A stretch of DNA of 64,000 nucleotides, from positions 930,001 to 994,000 of the forward strand of contig NZ_LANX01000001.1 of NCBI RefSeq assembly GCF_000964795.1, written 5' to 3'. Source of the stretch: Candidatus Neoehrlichia procyonis str. RAC413 (GTDB lineage: Bacteria; Pseudomonadota; Alphaproteobacteria; Rickettsiales; Anaplasmataceae). Shown here one piece after another: positions 18,609-28,898 of this stretch. The stretch's first letter is position 1, and each line of letters starts with the position of its first letter. Position numbers and translations under genes: made by a program. A model generated the notes under the pieces. The model saw only the letters and a program-made list of their open reading frames with translations, searched no databases and was not told the origin of the DNA.

Positions 18609-19430
18609 ATGAGCTTAAAGAAAAAATTTGTAAAGGTTACGTTTTTGACATTGGTTGTTTATCTTGTTCCTGCTTATTGTTTTGCAGATAATAATTTAAG
18701 TACCAATAAAAATTTAACAAAGTTTTATATAAGTGGTCAGTATAAAGCATCTATTTCTGATTTTAAGAATTTTTCAATAAATGAAGAAGGCCGAATCGGA
18801 TATGCTATGTCATTTAACAAAAATGCTAATAGCAATGAATTAAAAGAAAGTAGTAATTTTAATGCTTTGTACAAATGTGATTATAATAATAACTATAATG
18901 GCTTATCAGGTGCGATAGGTGTGTTAAATAACAATAATGTAAGAGTAGAGCTAGAATTTTCACATCAATTATTTGATGTAACTAAGATAGATGGTCATAA
19001 ATATAATGATTATTATAGGTATTTAGCTATATCTCGTGACAAAAATGTAAATAATGGAAAATATTTTGTTTTAAAAAACAAAGGTGTAGAGGTTAATTCA
19101 TTGATAGTAAATAATTGTTATGGGTTAAGTGGTGAAGTAATAGTTCCATATTTGTGCTTTGGTGCTGGGGTAGATTTTATAAATTTGTTTGATGCTGTAA
19201 GGCCAAAAATAGCTTTTCAGGGTAAGCTAGGAGTAAGTATTCCTTTAGCTAAAAAATTATTTTTAGTGATTGATAGTTATTATCATAAAGTTGTTAGTGA
19301 TGAGTTTCATAACATTTCAGTTGACTATCCTGTTATATTAACAGAAGAACCTAAAGCTACAAGTGCCGTTGCTAAATTGAATATTAAATACTTTGGAGGG
19401 GCGGTAGGAATAAGGACAATTTTGTTTTAG
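18609..19430 (+). CDS. P28/OMP-1 family outer membrane protein (plus-strand group, first)
   Basis: This 273-residue surface protein belongs to the Surface_Ag_2 / P28-MAP1 family. It has a cleavable signal peptide (about residues 1-26, ending Tyr-Cys-Phe-Ala). The mature start FYISGQYKASISDF matches the family's conserved first strand, and the end IKYFGGAVGIRTILF keeps the closing beta-strand signature with a terminal Phe, as expected for Bam-dependent barrels. Two hypervariable stretches lie in the middle and before the C-terminus. It is the first of three tandem genes, on the opposite strand from the main array and on the far side of secA and ubiD. Confidence 0.9.
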   Translation: MSLKKKFVKVTFLTLVVYLVPAYCFADNNLSTNKNLTKFYISGQYKASISDFKNFSINEEGRIGYAMSFNKNANSNELKESSNFNALYKCDYNNNYNGLSGAIGVLNNNNVRVELEFSHQLFDVTKIDGHKYNDYYRYLAISRDKNVNNGKYFVLKNKGVEVNSLIVNNCYGLSGEVIVPYLCFGAGVDFINLFDAVRPKIAFQGKLGVSIPLAKKLFLVIDSYYHKVVSDEFHNISVDYPVILTEEPKATSAVAKLNIKYFGGAVGIRTILF

Positions 19431-19506
19431 TTTTATCTAGTATTATGTACTTGATATGTGTGTTTTTAAATATGCAATTTAGTTTATTTAAGCGTAGGTA
19501 TATGTC

Positions 19507-20379
19507 ATGAGTTGTGTAAAAAAAATAAAAAGGAATTTTTTAACAGTTTCTCTGATAACAATAATGTTATTACCTTTACAAGCTTTTTCTATTGATAATG
19601 TAAATGGAAATATTAAAGCTTTAAATAGTCAAGGTGGTTTATATGTAAGTGGTAGTTATAAAGTGGGATTTTTTGATGTTGAAGATTTTTTAATTAATGA
19701 AACCGTTTTTAATGGTACTCAAACTAAAAATAAACTACAGTTAAGCAAGGATTCTAAAGAGGTGAATCCTCTAAGGTTCAGAGACCATTTTAAAGAAAAG
19801 TATAAGCCTCCTGTTTTTGATAGAAGTTACTTAAATTTTACTGGTGCTGTTGGGTATTTACAGAATAATGTTAGAATAGAACTTGAATGTTCTTATGAGT
19901 ATTCTGATGTTCAAGATGATGATAGTTATGTCGTTAAGGATAATCGACGATTTATATCTTTAGTTCGTGGTGAGACAATCTCGAACGGTATAGCTGGAAC
20001 AAATTACATTATTGCAGAAAATAAAGGAATAGCTAGCGTATCTCTTATTTTTAATATGTGCTATGACATTATTCCAGAATATACTTATGTTATACCATAT
20101 TTATGTGCTGGAGCAGGAGGGGAATTCATAAATATGTTTGATACTGTAAAAATGAAACTCAATTATCAGGGCAAAATTGGCTTAAGTTATAAGATTATGT
20201 CAAATGTTGTGGCTTTTGTAGATGGTTATTATCATGGTATTGCGGACAATAAATTTGATCACTTGAAGGTTATAGTACCTGATCTTTTATTATCGTATCC
20301 TAAGGCTTCTTCTTCTGCAACTGCTAATGCTAATATTGGATATATGGGAGTAAACCTTGGAGTTAGGTTTATATTGTAA
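19507..20379 (+). CDS. P28/OMP-1 family outer membrane protein (plus-strand group, second)
   Basis: This 290-residue member has a signal peptide over about residues 1-28 (hydrophobic core VSLITIMLLPLQAFS). The conserved first strand reads LYVSGSYKVGFFDVEDF. The middle NVRIELECSYEYSDV and the block VIPYLCAGAGGEFINMFDTVK are family hallmarks, and the protein ends NIGYMGVNLGVRFIL, where the usual Tyr-Phe-Gly-Gly is Tyr-Met-Gly-Val. It lies 76 bases after the previous paralog and 90 before the next, so co-transcription is plausible. Confidence 0.92.
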   Translation: MSCVKKIKRNFLTVSLITIMLLPLQAFSIDNVNGNIKALNSQGGLYVSGSYKVGFFDVEDFLINETVFNGTQTKNKLQLSKDSKEVNPLRFRDHFKEKYKPPVFDRSYLNFTGAVGYLQNNVRIELECSYEYSDVQDDDSYVVKDNRRFISLVRGETISNGIAGTNYIIAENKGIASVSLIFNMCYDIIPEYTYVIPYLCAGAGGEFINMFDTVKMKLNYQGKIGLSYKIMSNVVAFVDGYYHGIADNKFDHLKVIVPDLLLSYPKASSSATANANIGYMGVNLGVRFIL

Positions 20380-20469
20380 TTAATATGCATATATGTCAAG
20401 TTTAGGTTAATATATTATATATTAAAATCTTGATTATGTTATTTGTTTTACTCTATTAGGGGTTTAAAG

Positions 20470-21312
20470 ATGAGTTATAAAAAGTTGCGCTTGGTTATTT
20501 TTATTATTTTTTGTATGATAGGTGAAGGTTTCTCTGTTGAATCTTTTTCGCAGCAGGGTGTTAATGGAAGTTTTTATATTAGTGGTCAATATAAGCCTGG
20601 AATTTCGGTATTTAGTAATTTTTACGCTAATGAAACACTTCCTACTTCTAATACTAAAGGTAAATATGTATATGGCTTAGATGTTAATTACCGTTATATG
20701 GTTCCTGGCATGACAAACTCTGATTTCACGCGTGTTCTACAGGATATTAATTATGATAATAATCTTTTAGGATTTGCTTTTTCAGTAGGGTATTATTATT
20801 ACAATAATTTAAGGATAGAATTTGAATGTGCTTTTGAAAATTTTAATCCTAGTCAGGGGAATTATAAATTTGAGAATCATCAATATTTTGCTGTACCCTA
20901 TTGTACAGAAGCGAGAGAAAGTAGCTGTGTACCTCTACAAACCAACAAATTTGTTGTGCTTAAGAATGAAGGTATTTTTTTAGGATCAGGGATAGTTAGT
21001 ATTTGTTATGATGTTATGTATAATGAAGGTTTATATCCATATATATGTGGTGGTGCTGGTGTTGAAAGTGTAAGTTTTTTAAAGATTAAAGAACCTAAAT
21101 TTGCTTATCAAGCTAAATTTGGTATGAATTATTATGTTAATTCCAATGTTATGATATTTTGTGGTGGGTATTATCACGGAATTGCAGGAAATGAATATAG
21201 AAGAATACCTGTTTATGCTTATCCTGATAATAGCAGGACAATAACAGATATTTCAGCACAACTTGACACAGCTTACTTTGGGTTAGAAATAGGATTAAGG
21301 TTACTGCTCTAA
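20470..21312 (+). CDS. P28/OMP-1 family outer membrane protein (plus-strand group, third)
   Basis: This member has about 280 residues from the ATG at 20470, chosen because it gives the family start Met-Ser-Tyr-Lys-Lys; an in-frame upstream start would add nine residues before the signal peptide. Conserved strands are FYISGQYKPGISVFSNF, NLRIEFECAFENF and YPYICGGAGVESVSF. The end reads TAYFGLEIGLRLLL, finishing in Leu rather than Phe. The central loop has an unusual Cys-rich section (three Cys within about 15 residues, around CTEARESSC). It lies 63 bases before ubiD on the same strand. Confidence 0.9.
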   Translation: MSYKKLRLVIFIIFCMIGEGFSVESFSQQGVNGSFYISGQYKPGISVFSNFYANETLPTSNTKGKYVYGLDVNYRYMVPGMTNSDFTRVLQDINYDNNLLGFAFSVGYYYYNNLRIEFECAFENFNPSQGNYKFENHQYFAVPYCTEARESSCVPLQTNKFVVLKNEGIFLGSGIVSICYDVMYNEGLYPYICGGAGVESVSFLKIKEPKFAYQAKFGMNYYVNSNVMIFCGGYYHGIAGNEYRRIPVYAYPDNSRTITDISAQLDTAYFGLEIGLRLLL

Positions 21313-21375
21313 CGAAATTACAATATTTTATAAGTAATATAATGGTATATTATGGGGCTTTTGTGTGTATGATTT

Positions 21376-22854
21376 ATGTCATATAAAAATCTAAGAGAGT
21401 TTATCAATGATTTGGAAAAAAGCTCTCAGCTTATAAGGGTTAAAGAGCAGGTATCTTCTTTTTTAGAAATTACAGAGATTCATAGAAGGGTAATTAAAGA
21501 AAAGGGTCCAGCTATTCTTTTTGAAAATGTAGTAACTGCTTATAATAAAAGTTCTATTCCTGTTTTAGTTAATCTTTTCGGTACTGTTGAAAGGGTTGCT
21601 ACAGGAATTGGTACTACGCGTAAAAAGTTAAGAGATATTGGAAACTTATTATCATACTTAAAGTCTCCTACACCACCACATAGTTTTAAAGATGCTATAA
21701 AAATGGTACCTCTATTAAAAGATTTAATGACTACCATTCCTAAAACAATTAATAGTGCTGCTTGTCAAGAAGTTATTTTACTAGGGGAAGAAGTAGATTT
21801 ATACAGAATACCTATACAGGTTTGTTGGCCACAAGAACCTGCACCTCTTATTACATGGCCTATAGTTGTAACACAAGGCCCTTCAAAGGTTAAAGAAGAT
21901 AGCTTTAATTTAGGAATATATCGTATGCAAGTTGTTAATAAGAATACAACTTTAATGCGATGGTTAAAACATCGCGGAGGAGCACAACAGTATTCTCGAT
22001 GGAGACAACAAGGCCATAAGGAAGGTTTTCCGGTAGCAGTAGTCATAGGTGTAGATCCTGCAACAATAATTGCTGCTGTTACACCAATTCCTGAGACTCT
22101 TTCAGAATATCAATTTTCAGGATTATTACGTAAAAAGTCGTTACAACTGGTAAATTGTATTACAGTACCATTAAAAGTACCAGCAAATGCTGAGATTATT
22201 TTAGAGGGATTTGTTAGTGATGAATATTGTGATGAGGGTCCGTATGGTGATCATACAGGATATTATAATTCTGTAGAAAAATTTCCTAAATTTAATGTTA
22301 CTGCAATTACAATGAGGAAATTTCCTATTTATTTGAGTACTTTTACTGGTAAACCACCTGATGAGCCGTCTATTTTAGGAGAAGCATTAAATGAGATATT
22401 TATACCGATATTAACATCTCATTATCCAGAAATAGTGGATTTTTGGTTACCTCCAGAAGGATGTTCTTATAGAGTGGCTGTAGTGTCTATAAAAAAGTCT
22501 TATCCTGGTCATGCAAAAAGAATAATTATGGGTATTTTTTCTTTTTTGATACAATTTTTATATGTAAAATTTGTAATAGTTGTGGATGATGATATTGATA
22601 CTAGGAACTGGAAAGAAGTAATTTGGGCTATATCTACTAGGATGGATCCTGTAAGGGATATGACTTTTATTGAAAGATCTCCTATTGACTATTTAGATTT
22701 TGCATCTACTGAAGATGGTTTGGGTAGTAAAGTTGGACTTGATGCAACTAATAAGATTTATCCAGAAACTTCTAGGACGTGGGGAACTCCTATACAAATG
22801 ACAGAAGAAATAATAGAAAAAGTTACAAGCAAATGGTCTAAGTATGGATTATAA
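21376..22854 (+). CDS. ubiD: UbiD family decarboxylase (3-octaprenyl-4-hydroxybenzoate decarboxylase)
   Basis: This 492-residue enzyme of the UbiD family uses prenylated FMN to decarboxylate the 4-hydroxybenzoate-derived ubiquinone precursor. The N-terminal [20 protein letters not shown], the block [20 protein letters not shown] near residue 180-200, and the Glu-Gly-Pro-Tyr-Gly-Asp-His-Thr-Gly segment near 285-294 holding catalytic acidic residues are all present. The length is normal for E. coli-type UbiD. It follows three OMP genes on the same strand and converges on secA. Confidence 0.96.
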   Translation: MSYKNLREFINDLEKSSQLIRVKEQVSSFLEITEIHRRVIKEKGPAILFENVVTAYNKSSIPVLVNLFGTVERVATGIGTTRKKLRDIGNLLSYLKSPTPPHSFKDAIKMVPLLKDLMTTIPKTINSAACQEVILLGEEVDLYRIPIQVCWPQEPAPLITWPIVVTQGPSKVKEDSFNLGIYRMQVVNKNTTLMRWLKHRGGAQQYSRWRQQGHKEGFPVAVVIGVDPATIIAAVTPIPETLSEYQFSGLLRKKSLQLVNCITVPLKVPANAEIILEGFVSDEYCDEGPYGDHTGYYNSVEKFPKFNVTAITMRKFPIYLSTFTGKPPDEPSILGEALNEIFIPILTSHYPEIVDFWLPPEGCSYRVAVVSIKKSYPGHAKRIIMGIFSFLIQFLYVKFVIVVDDDIDTRNWKEVIWAISTRMDPVRDMTFIERSPIDYLDFASTEDGLGSKVGLDATNKIYPETSRTWGTPIQMTEEIIEKVTSKWSKYGL

Positions 22855-22996
22855 AGTTTTTATGATTTAAGATTAACCGAAGCTTTTTAAGTGTATGTTA
22901 AAAATTAAGCTTAATTTTGTAAAGAAAAACTAGAGATAAAATTTTAATGATTAAAGATTATTAACGACATTGATGGTATTTTAATTATTGTGTAGT

Positions 22997-23012
22997 ATTA
23001 TTACGTAATAAT
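22997..23012. other. Perfect 16-base palindrome between converging ubiD and secA
   Basis: ATTATTACGTAATAAT reads the same on both strands and lies in the 166-base gap between two converging genes, nine bases from the secA stop codon. It may form part of a bidirectional terminator or a protein site, but without a loop and with an AT-rich stem it is weak evidence for either. Confidence 0.35.
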
Positions 23013-23020
23013 GGGGTATC

Positions 23021-25621
23021 TTATATAATTTTGTACCCATGGCAATGTTTATATTTTTTTCCAGAACCACAAGGACACTTTTCATTACGCGATACTTTAT
23101 TAAAAAAAGCACTATAATTAATAAGAGATTGATCTTTTAAAGGAGCTTCATTTTCTAATTCTAAATGTGATAATTTTTGTATTATCATTTCATTAAATTT
23201 ACTTAACATTGCTTGGAGCATAGAAAATGCTTCTATTTTAAATTCATTTAGTGGATCTTTTTGTGCTATAGATCGTAAGTTAATACCGCATTTTAAGCAG
23301 TCTAATGCTGCAAGATGCTCTCTCCATAAGTAATCCAGAGACATCATCATTACTTTTTTAACTGCAAAGTTCCATAGATTTTCGTGATATTTTGTGAATA
23401 GTTGAGCTTTACTTGAAAGTATATTGTCAGCAATACTGTTTATATAGTCAATAATTTGATCTTTTAACTCAAAAGTACTTATTTTGTTAGTGTCAAGGTC
23501 AATGTTATATATCTTTTTAACTTCGGCAGATAAAATTTCTGTTGTTTCTTTACTTAAATTGCAATATTTTTCCTGTACAATATCGTTGACTATTTCTTGA
23601 TTTAAACTTTGATACATAGAAGATAAATCATATGATTCACTATCTAAAATTTGAGTTCTTTGCTCAAAAATGACTTTACGCTGCTCATTAATTACGTCAT
23701 CAAATCTTAGTAATGATTTTCGGATGTCATAGTTTCTTGATTCAACTTTGCATTGTGCTTTTTCAATAGCTTTACTAATCCATTTGTGTTGAATGACTTC
23801 ATCTTTTTTCATACCTAATTTTTGAAGTACGTTTTTTATTTTATCGGATCCAAAAATTCTAAGTAGATCATCATCTAAAGATAAAAAGAATTTAGATAAG
23901 CCTGGATCCCCTTGTCTACCTGATCGTCCACGTAATTGATTATCAATTCTTCTGCTTTCATGTCGTTCTGTACCAATTATGCAAAGTCCACCAGCATTTA
24001 TAACGCGCTTTTTATCCTTTTTTACTTGCTCAACAAGTTGCTTATATTTTAATTCTTTTTCTTGCTTATTTGAAATATTGGCTAATTCTGTTTTTGCTAA
24101 CATTTCTGAATTACCACCTAACTGGATATCTGTTCCTCTTCCAGCCATATTTGTTGCTATAGTTACTGCGCCTGGTTTTCCAGCTTGAGCAATAATATAT
24201 GCTTCTTGTTCATGGTAACGTGCATTTAATACGGAATGTGCTATTTTTTTCTTTGTAAGTAGCTTTGACAAAATTTCAGATTTTTCTATACTTATTGTTC
24301 CCACTAATACAGGTTGTAATTTTTTGTGACATTCATAGACAAAATCGATAACTGCATTAAATTTTGCTTCTTCTGTAGGGTATATGTCATCGTTGAGATC
24401 TATTCTTGTTACTGGAACATTGGTTGGTATTTGTATAACTTGTAATCTATATATACCCCAAAACTCCTCAGATTCTGTTGATGCAGTTCCTGTCATACCT
24501 GCGAGTTTTTTATACATACGAAAATAATTTTGGAATGTAGTAGATGCTAGGGTTTGATTTTCGTTATTTACATTTAGATTTTCTTTTGCTTCTAGAGCCT
24601 GATGTAGTCCATCAGAATATCTTCTTCCCTCCATCATTCTGCCAGTAAATTCGTCAATTATAATTATGTTGCCATTTTTGACTATGTAATCTTTATCTAT
24701 AGAAAACAGTTTATGTGCACGTAGAGCTTGGTTGACATAATGCATCATTACAATGTTACTAGTATCGTATAGAGATGAATCAGTAGGAATTAGGTTATGG
24801 GATAATAATAATTTTTCAATTTTTGTGGTTCCACTTTCAGTTAGAAATACAGATTTGTTTTTTTCTTCTAATTCATAATCTTCGCTTTTTAAATTGTGTA
24901 TCAGCTTATCTATTTTTTTATATATGTTATTATCTTGCTCTACTTGTCCAGATATAATTAAAGGTGTCCTTGCTTCATCTATTAGGATAGAGTCTACTTC
25001 ATCAACAATTGCATAATTGAAACCTTTTTGTACCATTTCTTCTCTAGTAAATTTCATATTATCTCGAAGGTAGTCAAATCCTAGTTCATTGTTTGTTGAG
25101 TATAAAATATCACATTTATAAGCACTTTTTCTTTCTTCGTCGCTTGTATTACTGGTAATGCATCCTACTGTTACGTTTAATGCTTCATATAATTTTTTCA
25201 TCCATTCAGAATCACGCTTTGCTAGGTAATCATTTACTGTAACTATATGCACACCATTTCCTTCTAGAGAATTAAGGTATGCAGCTAATGTTGCTACTAA
25301 TGTTTTTCCTTCACCTGTTTTCATTTCTGCAATCATACCTTTATGCAGTGTTATACCACCTATAAGTTGCACATCAAAATGTCTCATATTTAAGGTTCTT
25401 TTTGCTGCTTCACGTACAACTGCAAATACTGGAACTAAAATATCATCAAGAGTTTTACCTTGACTTAATAATTTTTTGAATTCTGATGTTTTTGTACGTA
25501 GTGATTCATCAGATATGGATTCCATGCTTCTTTCCATTGTATTAATTTCTGATACAATTTTTTGAAAAGCTTTTATAGAGTGGTTCGATGATCCAAAAAT
25601 TCGTTGTATGATGCTTAGCAT
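23021..25621 (-). CDS. secA: Protein translocase ATPase SecA
   Basis: This protein has about 866 residues from the ATG at 25621 ([10 protein letters not shown]). It is the cytosolic motor that drives preproteins, including the OMPs in this window, through SecYEG. Helicase motifs are clear: [18 protein letters not shown] near residue 103, the [19 protein letters not shown] block near 205, and [13 protein letters not shown] near 500. The protein ends in a zinc-binding [14 protein letters not shown] tail. An in-frame upstream Met at 25690 adds 23 hydrophobic residues with no family counterpart, so I reject it. Its position beyond the 3' end of the main OMP array is established for Ehrlichia. Confidence 0.97.
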   Translation of the reverse strand: MLSIIQRIFGSSNHSIKAFQKIVSEINTMERSMESISDESLRTKTSEFKKLLSQGKTLDDILVPVFAVVREAAKRTLNMRHFDVQLIGGITLHKGMIAEMKTGEGKTLVATLAAYLNSLEGNGVHIVTVNDYLAKRDSEWMKKLYEALNVTVGCITSNTSDEERKSAYKCDILYSTNNELGFDYLRDNMKFTREEMVQKGFNYAIVDEVDSILIDEARTPLIISGQVEQDNNIYKKIDKLIHNLKSEDYELEEKNKSVFLTESGTTKIEKLLLSHNLIPTDSSLYDTSNIVMMHYVNQALRAHKLFSIDKDYIVKNGNIIIIDEFTGRMMEGRRYSDGLHQALEAKENLNVNNENQTLASTTFQNYFRMYKKLAGMTGTASTESEEFWGIYRLQVIQIPTNVPVTRIDLNDDIYPTEEAKFNAVIDFVYECHKKLQPVLVGTISIEKSEILSKLLTKKKIAHSVLNARYHEQEAYIIAQAGKPGAVTIATNMAGRGTDIQLGGNSEMLAKTELANISNKQEKELKYKQLVEQVKKDKKRVINAGGLCIIGTERHESRRIDNQLRGRSGRQGDPGLSKFFLSLDDDLLRIFGSDKIKNVLQKLGMKKDEVIQHKWISKAIEKAQCKVESRNYDIRKSLLRFDDVINEQRKVIFEQRTQILDSESYDLSSMYQSLNQEIVNDIVQEKYCNLSKETTEILSAEVKKIYNIDLDTNKISTFELKDQIIDYINSIADNILSSKAQLFTKYHENLWNFAVKKVMMMSLDYLWREHLAALDCLKCGINLRSIAQKDPLNEFKIEAFSMLQAMLSKFNEMIIQKLSHLELENEAPLKDQSLINYSAFFNKVSRNEKCPCGSGKKYKHCHGYKII

Positions 25622-25998
25622 AAAGATGAGTTTTATAATAAGTGGAGAATTATATGTATAAATTGGAAAAATTACAATAGAATTTAACATTAAAGTGCTA
25701 ACTTATTGATGTAGTATTGTAGCTTAATATTTTTAAGATAATACTATAGTTTGTACATTATTTTTAAAGGTAATACAAACATATACTAGTGTTATATGCG
25801 TTTTAGGTATTAAATTTATTTTTAATTATTTCTAGATTATAGATGAATAAAGCTTATAGAAAAGTCCTTTTGAACATTTTAACTAAAATACATATTTATA
25901 CTATGAAAAAACTGTATATTAATAGCAGTAACCAAAGGGGAAAAACTACTACTTAAAATGTAACGACTATTGTATATACTTCTTATAAAGAAAAGACA
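25622..25998. other. Intergenic region upstream of secA
   Basis: These 377 bases lie between the 117-residue orphan's terminator and secA, both minus strand. No coding frame stands out. The secA promoter should lie here. Confidence 0.45.
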
Positions 25999-26027
25999 AT
26001 GCTTCAGGAATTTTTTTCCTGAAGCAT
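25999..26027 (-). terminator. Intrinsic terminator after the 117-residue orphan
   Basis: ATGCTTCAGGAA (25999-26010) and TTCCTGAAGCAT (26016-26027) form a perfect 12-base-pair stem with a five-base loop. On the minus strand it is followed by the T-rich run TGTCTTTTCTTT and lies 20 bases after the stop of the gene at 26047-26400. Confidence 0.8.
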
Positions 26028-26046
26028 GTACATTAAAACTTAAAAA

Positions 26047-26400
26047 CTAAACTTGAGGAAATAAAAATTTAATATCTTCACTGCTACCATCATATTGAAA
26101 TACTATATTATTTTCGTCATCAATACGTCCTGCAATGTCATGGTAAAAAGTACCAGTACCAGTAGATATTCCTTGAGAAGTTTCTATGTCACCATGTATT
26201 TTTAAATATGGTGTATTATCATTTATGTGTATAACTCCATCAACATGTACATGAGTGCCAACCATATCTTCAGAAGATAATTGAAGATTTGTGTTAAATG
26301 TACCATTATAATCAACGTTCACATTGCCATGATATTGAACATCTTGAGCATTATTGCCGTGATGTGTAACAAAAGCTTCGCATTCTATAAAATCTATCAT
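26047..26400 (-). CDS. Hypothetical protein, 117 residues, between OMP array and secA
   Basis: I do not recognise a family. The protein is acidic, lacks Lys almost entirely (two visible), and is rich in Asp, Asn, His, Gly and Thr in alternating polar/hydrophobic patterns such as VQYHGNVNVDYNGTFNTNLQ, suggesting an all-beta fold. There is no signal peptide or membrane segment. A strong terminator follows it. An unassigned small ORF near this place next to secA is known in Ehrlichia OMP loci; whether this is the same gene cannot be told here. A secreted or surface-associated role is possible but unproven. Confidence 0.72.
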   Translation of the reverse strand: MIDFIECEAFVTHHGNNAQDVQYHGNVNVDYNGTFNTNLQLSSEDMVGTHVHVDGVIHINDNTPYLKIHGDIETSQGISTGTGTFYHDIAGRIDDENNIVFQYDGSSEDIKFLFPQV

Positions 26401-27855
26401 AATTATGTGTACTCCTTTTTTCTACTATTTTATAAACTATATATTAGTATTATAAGTATATCAATATGTTATTAATAAATTATATAAATATGGTTTAGTA
26501 GTAACTTGAATATACATCAAATTTTACTAAATGTATTTAAACTTTTATAAACAAACTTCACTCTAGATAGATAGTTTACCTAAAGATGTGAAATGCTATT
26601 TTTATTATACATTAAGATAAATTTTTGTAAGGTAGTTCCTTGTAAGTATCATGAGTTTTTTGTTAAAAATTCTTTTGTACAGATGCACGAATGTTAAATA
26701 TGTTAATACTATGTAATAATTTAAAATTTAAATATAGGGGAGCAAAGTATAATCTATATTATTGTTGTGATTAATAATATAAATTCTTTTTAGAAATTTT
26801 ATGGAATAATTGTACATAAGAAACTTATTATATGATTTTTATTATAGGTTTTAATGAATAAACAATAAACTTTGTTTTATTAACTATCACTAGTTATTCC
26901 TTTGTTTTTTGTAATAACATGATTTATTATAGTTGTACTTTTCTTGATATCATTATTATGAATCAAAGTATAAACGGTTGATTATCCTTAATGACAATGA
27001 CTATCATATCTTGAGCATAAAAAATATTTGTAAGCATAAAAGTTCTACTAACACTATTTTGTAAATACCCAACAGCATCAGTAAAATTTAAGTAAATTTT
27101 ATCAAAAACAGGAGACTTATTACTTTTCTTGAGAGTGGTTTTTGAATTTTATATGATTTACTTCTTTAGAATCTGACTAGTTGTAGTTTATTTCTAGTTA
27201 GGGCACCATTTTATTAAAAAGTATTTTAATTATAAAATCTTCAACCTACTTTATAGTTACTATTTATGCTTAAACTATCTTGATTAGAGCTTTAATATTT
27301 CTATTCACACTATCAATAGAAAAAGCCTGTAAAAGCAATAACATATTATTAAAAAAAACTGTTAAAAAATTATTTTTTAGTTTTTTACATAATTGTTTAA
27401 ATCATACGGAAGTTTTATTGTCTGTTAATAAAAGGCTACTTAATGAAGAATTTAGTATTGCTTACGTAACAGTGGAAGTGAAATATGGTAACTGTGCAGA
27501 TAATACATGATATAATTTATAACATATATTCACATTAAATAAACTAAATTGCATGTTTAAAATAACACTAAGTATATGCTTTAGATAAAATAAAATTTTG
27601 CTATAGAATAATGTGTTCATTAGTACCCCGCTTGTATTGTGTGTAAAAAAAGGAGATATTTATTTTAATAGAGAACTTGTTTTTTGAAATAACTTGAGAG
27701 TGTTAAAATAGTTAAGGTTTTGTGATGGAAGGTTAATTATAAAGTTAAAGTACTAATTTATGGTTTAAATTAATTTATAATCATAAAATAATTGTAAGAT
27801 ACCGGTATTGATTTATTTTAATAGAAGTTTTTAAGCTGTATAAAATAAGAATATA
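26401..27855. other. Gene-poor 1.45 kb between the orphan and the OMP array
   Basis: No gene here is convincing. One open frame on the plus strand (27280-27510, TTG start, 76 residues) has a hydrophobic start and a basic middle but no ribosome binding site or family match, and I do not call it. In other Ehrlichia this position is filled with further OMP paralogs, so gene loss with decay is a reasonable guess, but I could not recognise OMP motifs in it. Confidence 0.5.
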
Positions 27856-27880
27856 GGTAAAGATAGTAAATATCTTTACC
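27856..27880 (-). terminator. Intrinsic terminator at the 3' end of the main OMP array
   Basis: GGTAAAGATA and TATCTTTACC form a perfect 10-base-pair stem with loop GTAAA. It begins 19 bases after the stop codon of the last OMP gene (minus strand) and is followed on that strand by TATATTCTTATTTT. It plausibly ends transcription of the array. Confidence 0.75.
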
Positions 27881-27898
27881 ATATATTCTTAAGTCAGA

Positions 27899-28729
27899 TT
27901 ATAGCGTAAATCTAACACCTAATTCACCACCAAAGTAAGAAAGGCCAAATTCAGCAGTAGCTGAAGTTTTATCTGTCAAGCCAGTAGCATTGTCTACATG
28001 TAATTTTTCATATTTGGTTCCTATAATTCCATGATAGAATCCGCCAACAGTTAAAGATACTTCAGGTGTGATTGTGTAACTAACTCCAGCTTTAGCTTGA
28101 TAAGCAAACTTAGGTGTTAATGAGTCTTTAGTTGTGTTAACTAAATTACTACCTATTCCTGCACATACGTATGGTACTAATGACATGTCATGTACTGGTA
28201 TGTCATAACAAGCATTAGCCATTAATGATACAGTAGTTATATTGTTAATTTCCGCAGTTACATAGTTATTAGCAGTTATAGCGCCATTACGTCCTAATGC
28301 CACAATTTTATAAGCTTTATCAGATGCGTAAGTATCATTAGAAATTGTGTTGAATCTTTCATATCCTATTTCTAGTTCTACTCTTGGACCTCCCATTGAG
28401 TAACCAATAGCTCCATTAAAAGCCAATAATAAATTATTATCAAATTTAAACTGGAAATTTTCAACTGTGAATTTTTCGTGACTAGTACGGACAACACTAC
28501 TATCAGATTTGCTATAACCCTTCACAGTAGATTGCCGATTAGTTTCATTAATTTTAAAATTACGAAACTGTGAAAAAGTAGGGCTATAGCGCATACTTAT
28601 GTAAAATTCACCACTGGAATCATTATTCATGGAATCACTTGCACTTATAGGTGCGCTAAAAGAGTAGTGTGGCAATAACGATACCAGTGTCATTAGTGCA
28701 CTTCCTACAAAGAATTTTTTGTAATTCAT
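27899..28729 (-). CDS. P28/OMP-1 family outer membrane protein (main array, most secA-proximal)
   Basis: This 276-residue protein has the signal peptide MNYKKFFVGSALMTLVSLLP...SFS (about 1-25). Family blocks are FYISMRYSPTFSQFRNFKIN, NLLLAFNGAIGYSMGGPRVE followed by LEIGYERF, SLMANACYDIP, VPYVCAGIGSNLV and the C-terminal LSYFGGELGVRFTL. The strand order matches the P28/MAP1 porin-like barrel. The 169-base gap upstream is the longest of this sub-group and contains a palindrome GTGCTAGCAC (28845-28854), so this gene may have its own promoter. It closely resembles the next three paralogs, all sharing the Ser-Pro/Asn-Pro-Thr first-strand variant. Confidence 0.94.
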   Translation of the reverse strand: MNYKKFFVGSALMTLVSLLPHYSFSAPISASDSMNNDSSGEFYISMRYSPTFSQFRNFKINETNRQSTVKGYSKSDSSVVRTSHEKFTVENFQFKFDNNLLLAFNGAIGYSMGGPRVELEIGYERFNTISNDTYASDKAYKIVALGRNGAITANNYVTAEINNITTVSLMANACYDIPVHDMSLVPYVCAGIGSNLVNTTKDSLTPKFAYQAKAGVSYTITPEVSLTVGGFYHGIIGTKYEKLHVDNATGLTDKTSATAEFGLSYFGGELGVRFTL

Positions 28730-28898
28730 AACATTAAACCTTTTTATAAACCATAATTAAATATACAATAGTTTATCACATAAATAAAACAGTTAAAGGA
28801 ATAATAAGCCTAAACTACAAACTTTATCTTTTCTAATTTTTAGTGTGCTAGCACTTTATAAATGTAAATGTTATATAATATATAAAAATTAGTAAAAA

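Noticed and set aside
27280-27510. 76-codon plus-strand open frame
   Set aside because: It begins with TTG, has no ribosome binding site, no family resemblance and lies in decayed-looking DNA.
28845-28854. Palindrome GTGCTAGCAC between two OMP genes as a terminator
   Set aside because: The ten-base palindrome has no loop and no following T run on the minus strand. It is more likely chance or a minor site.
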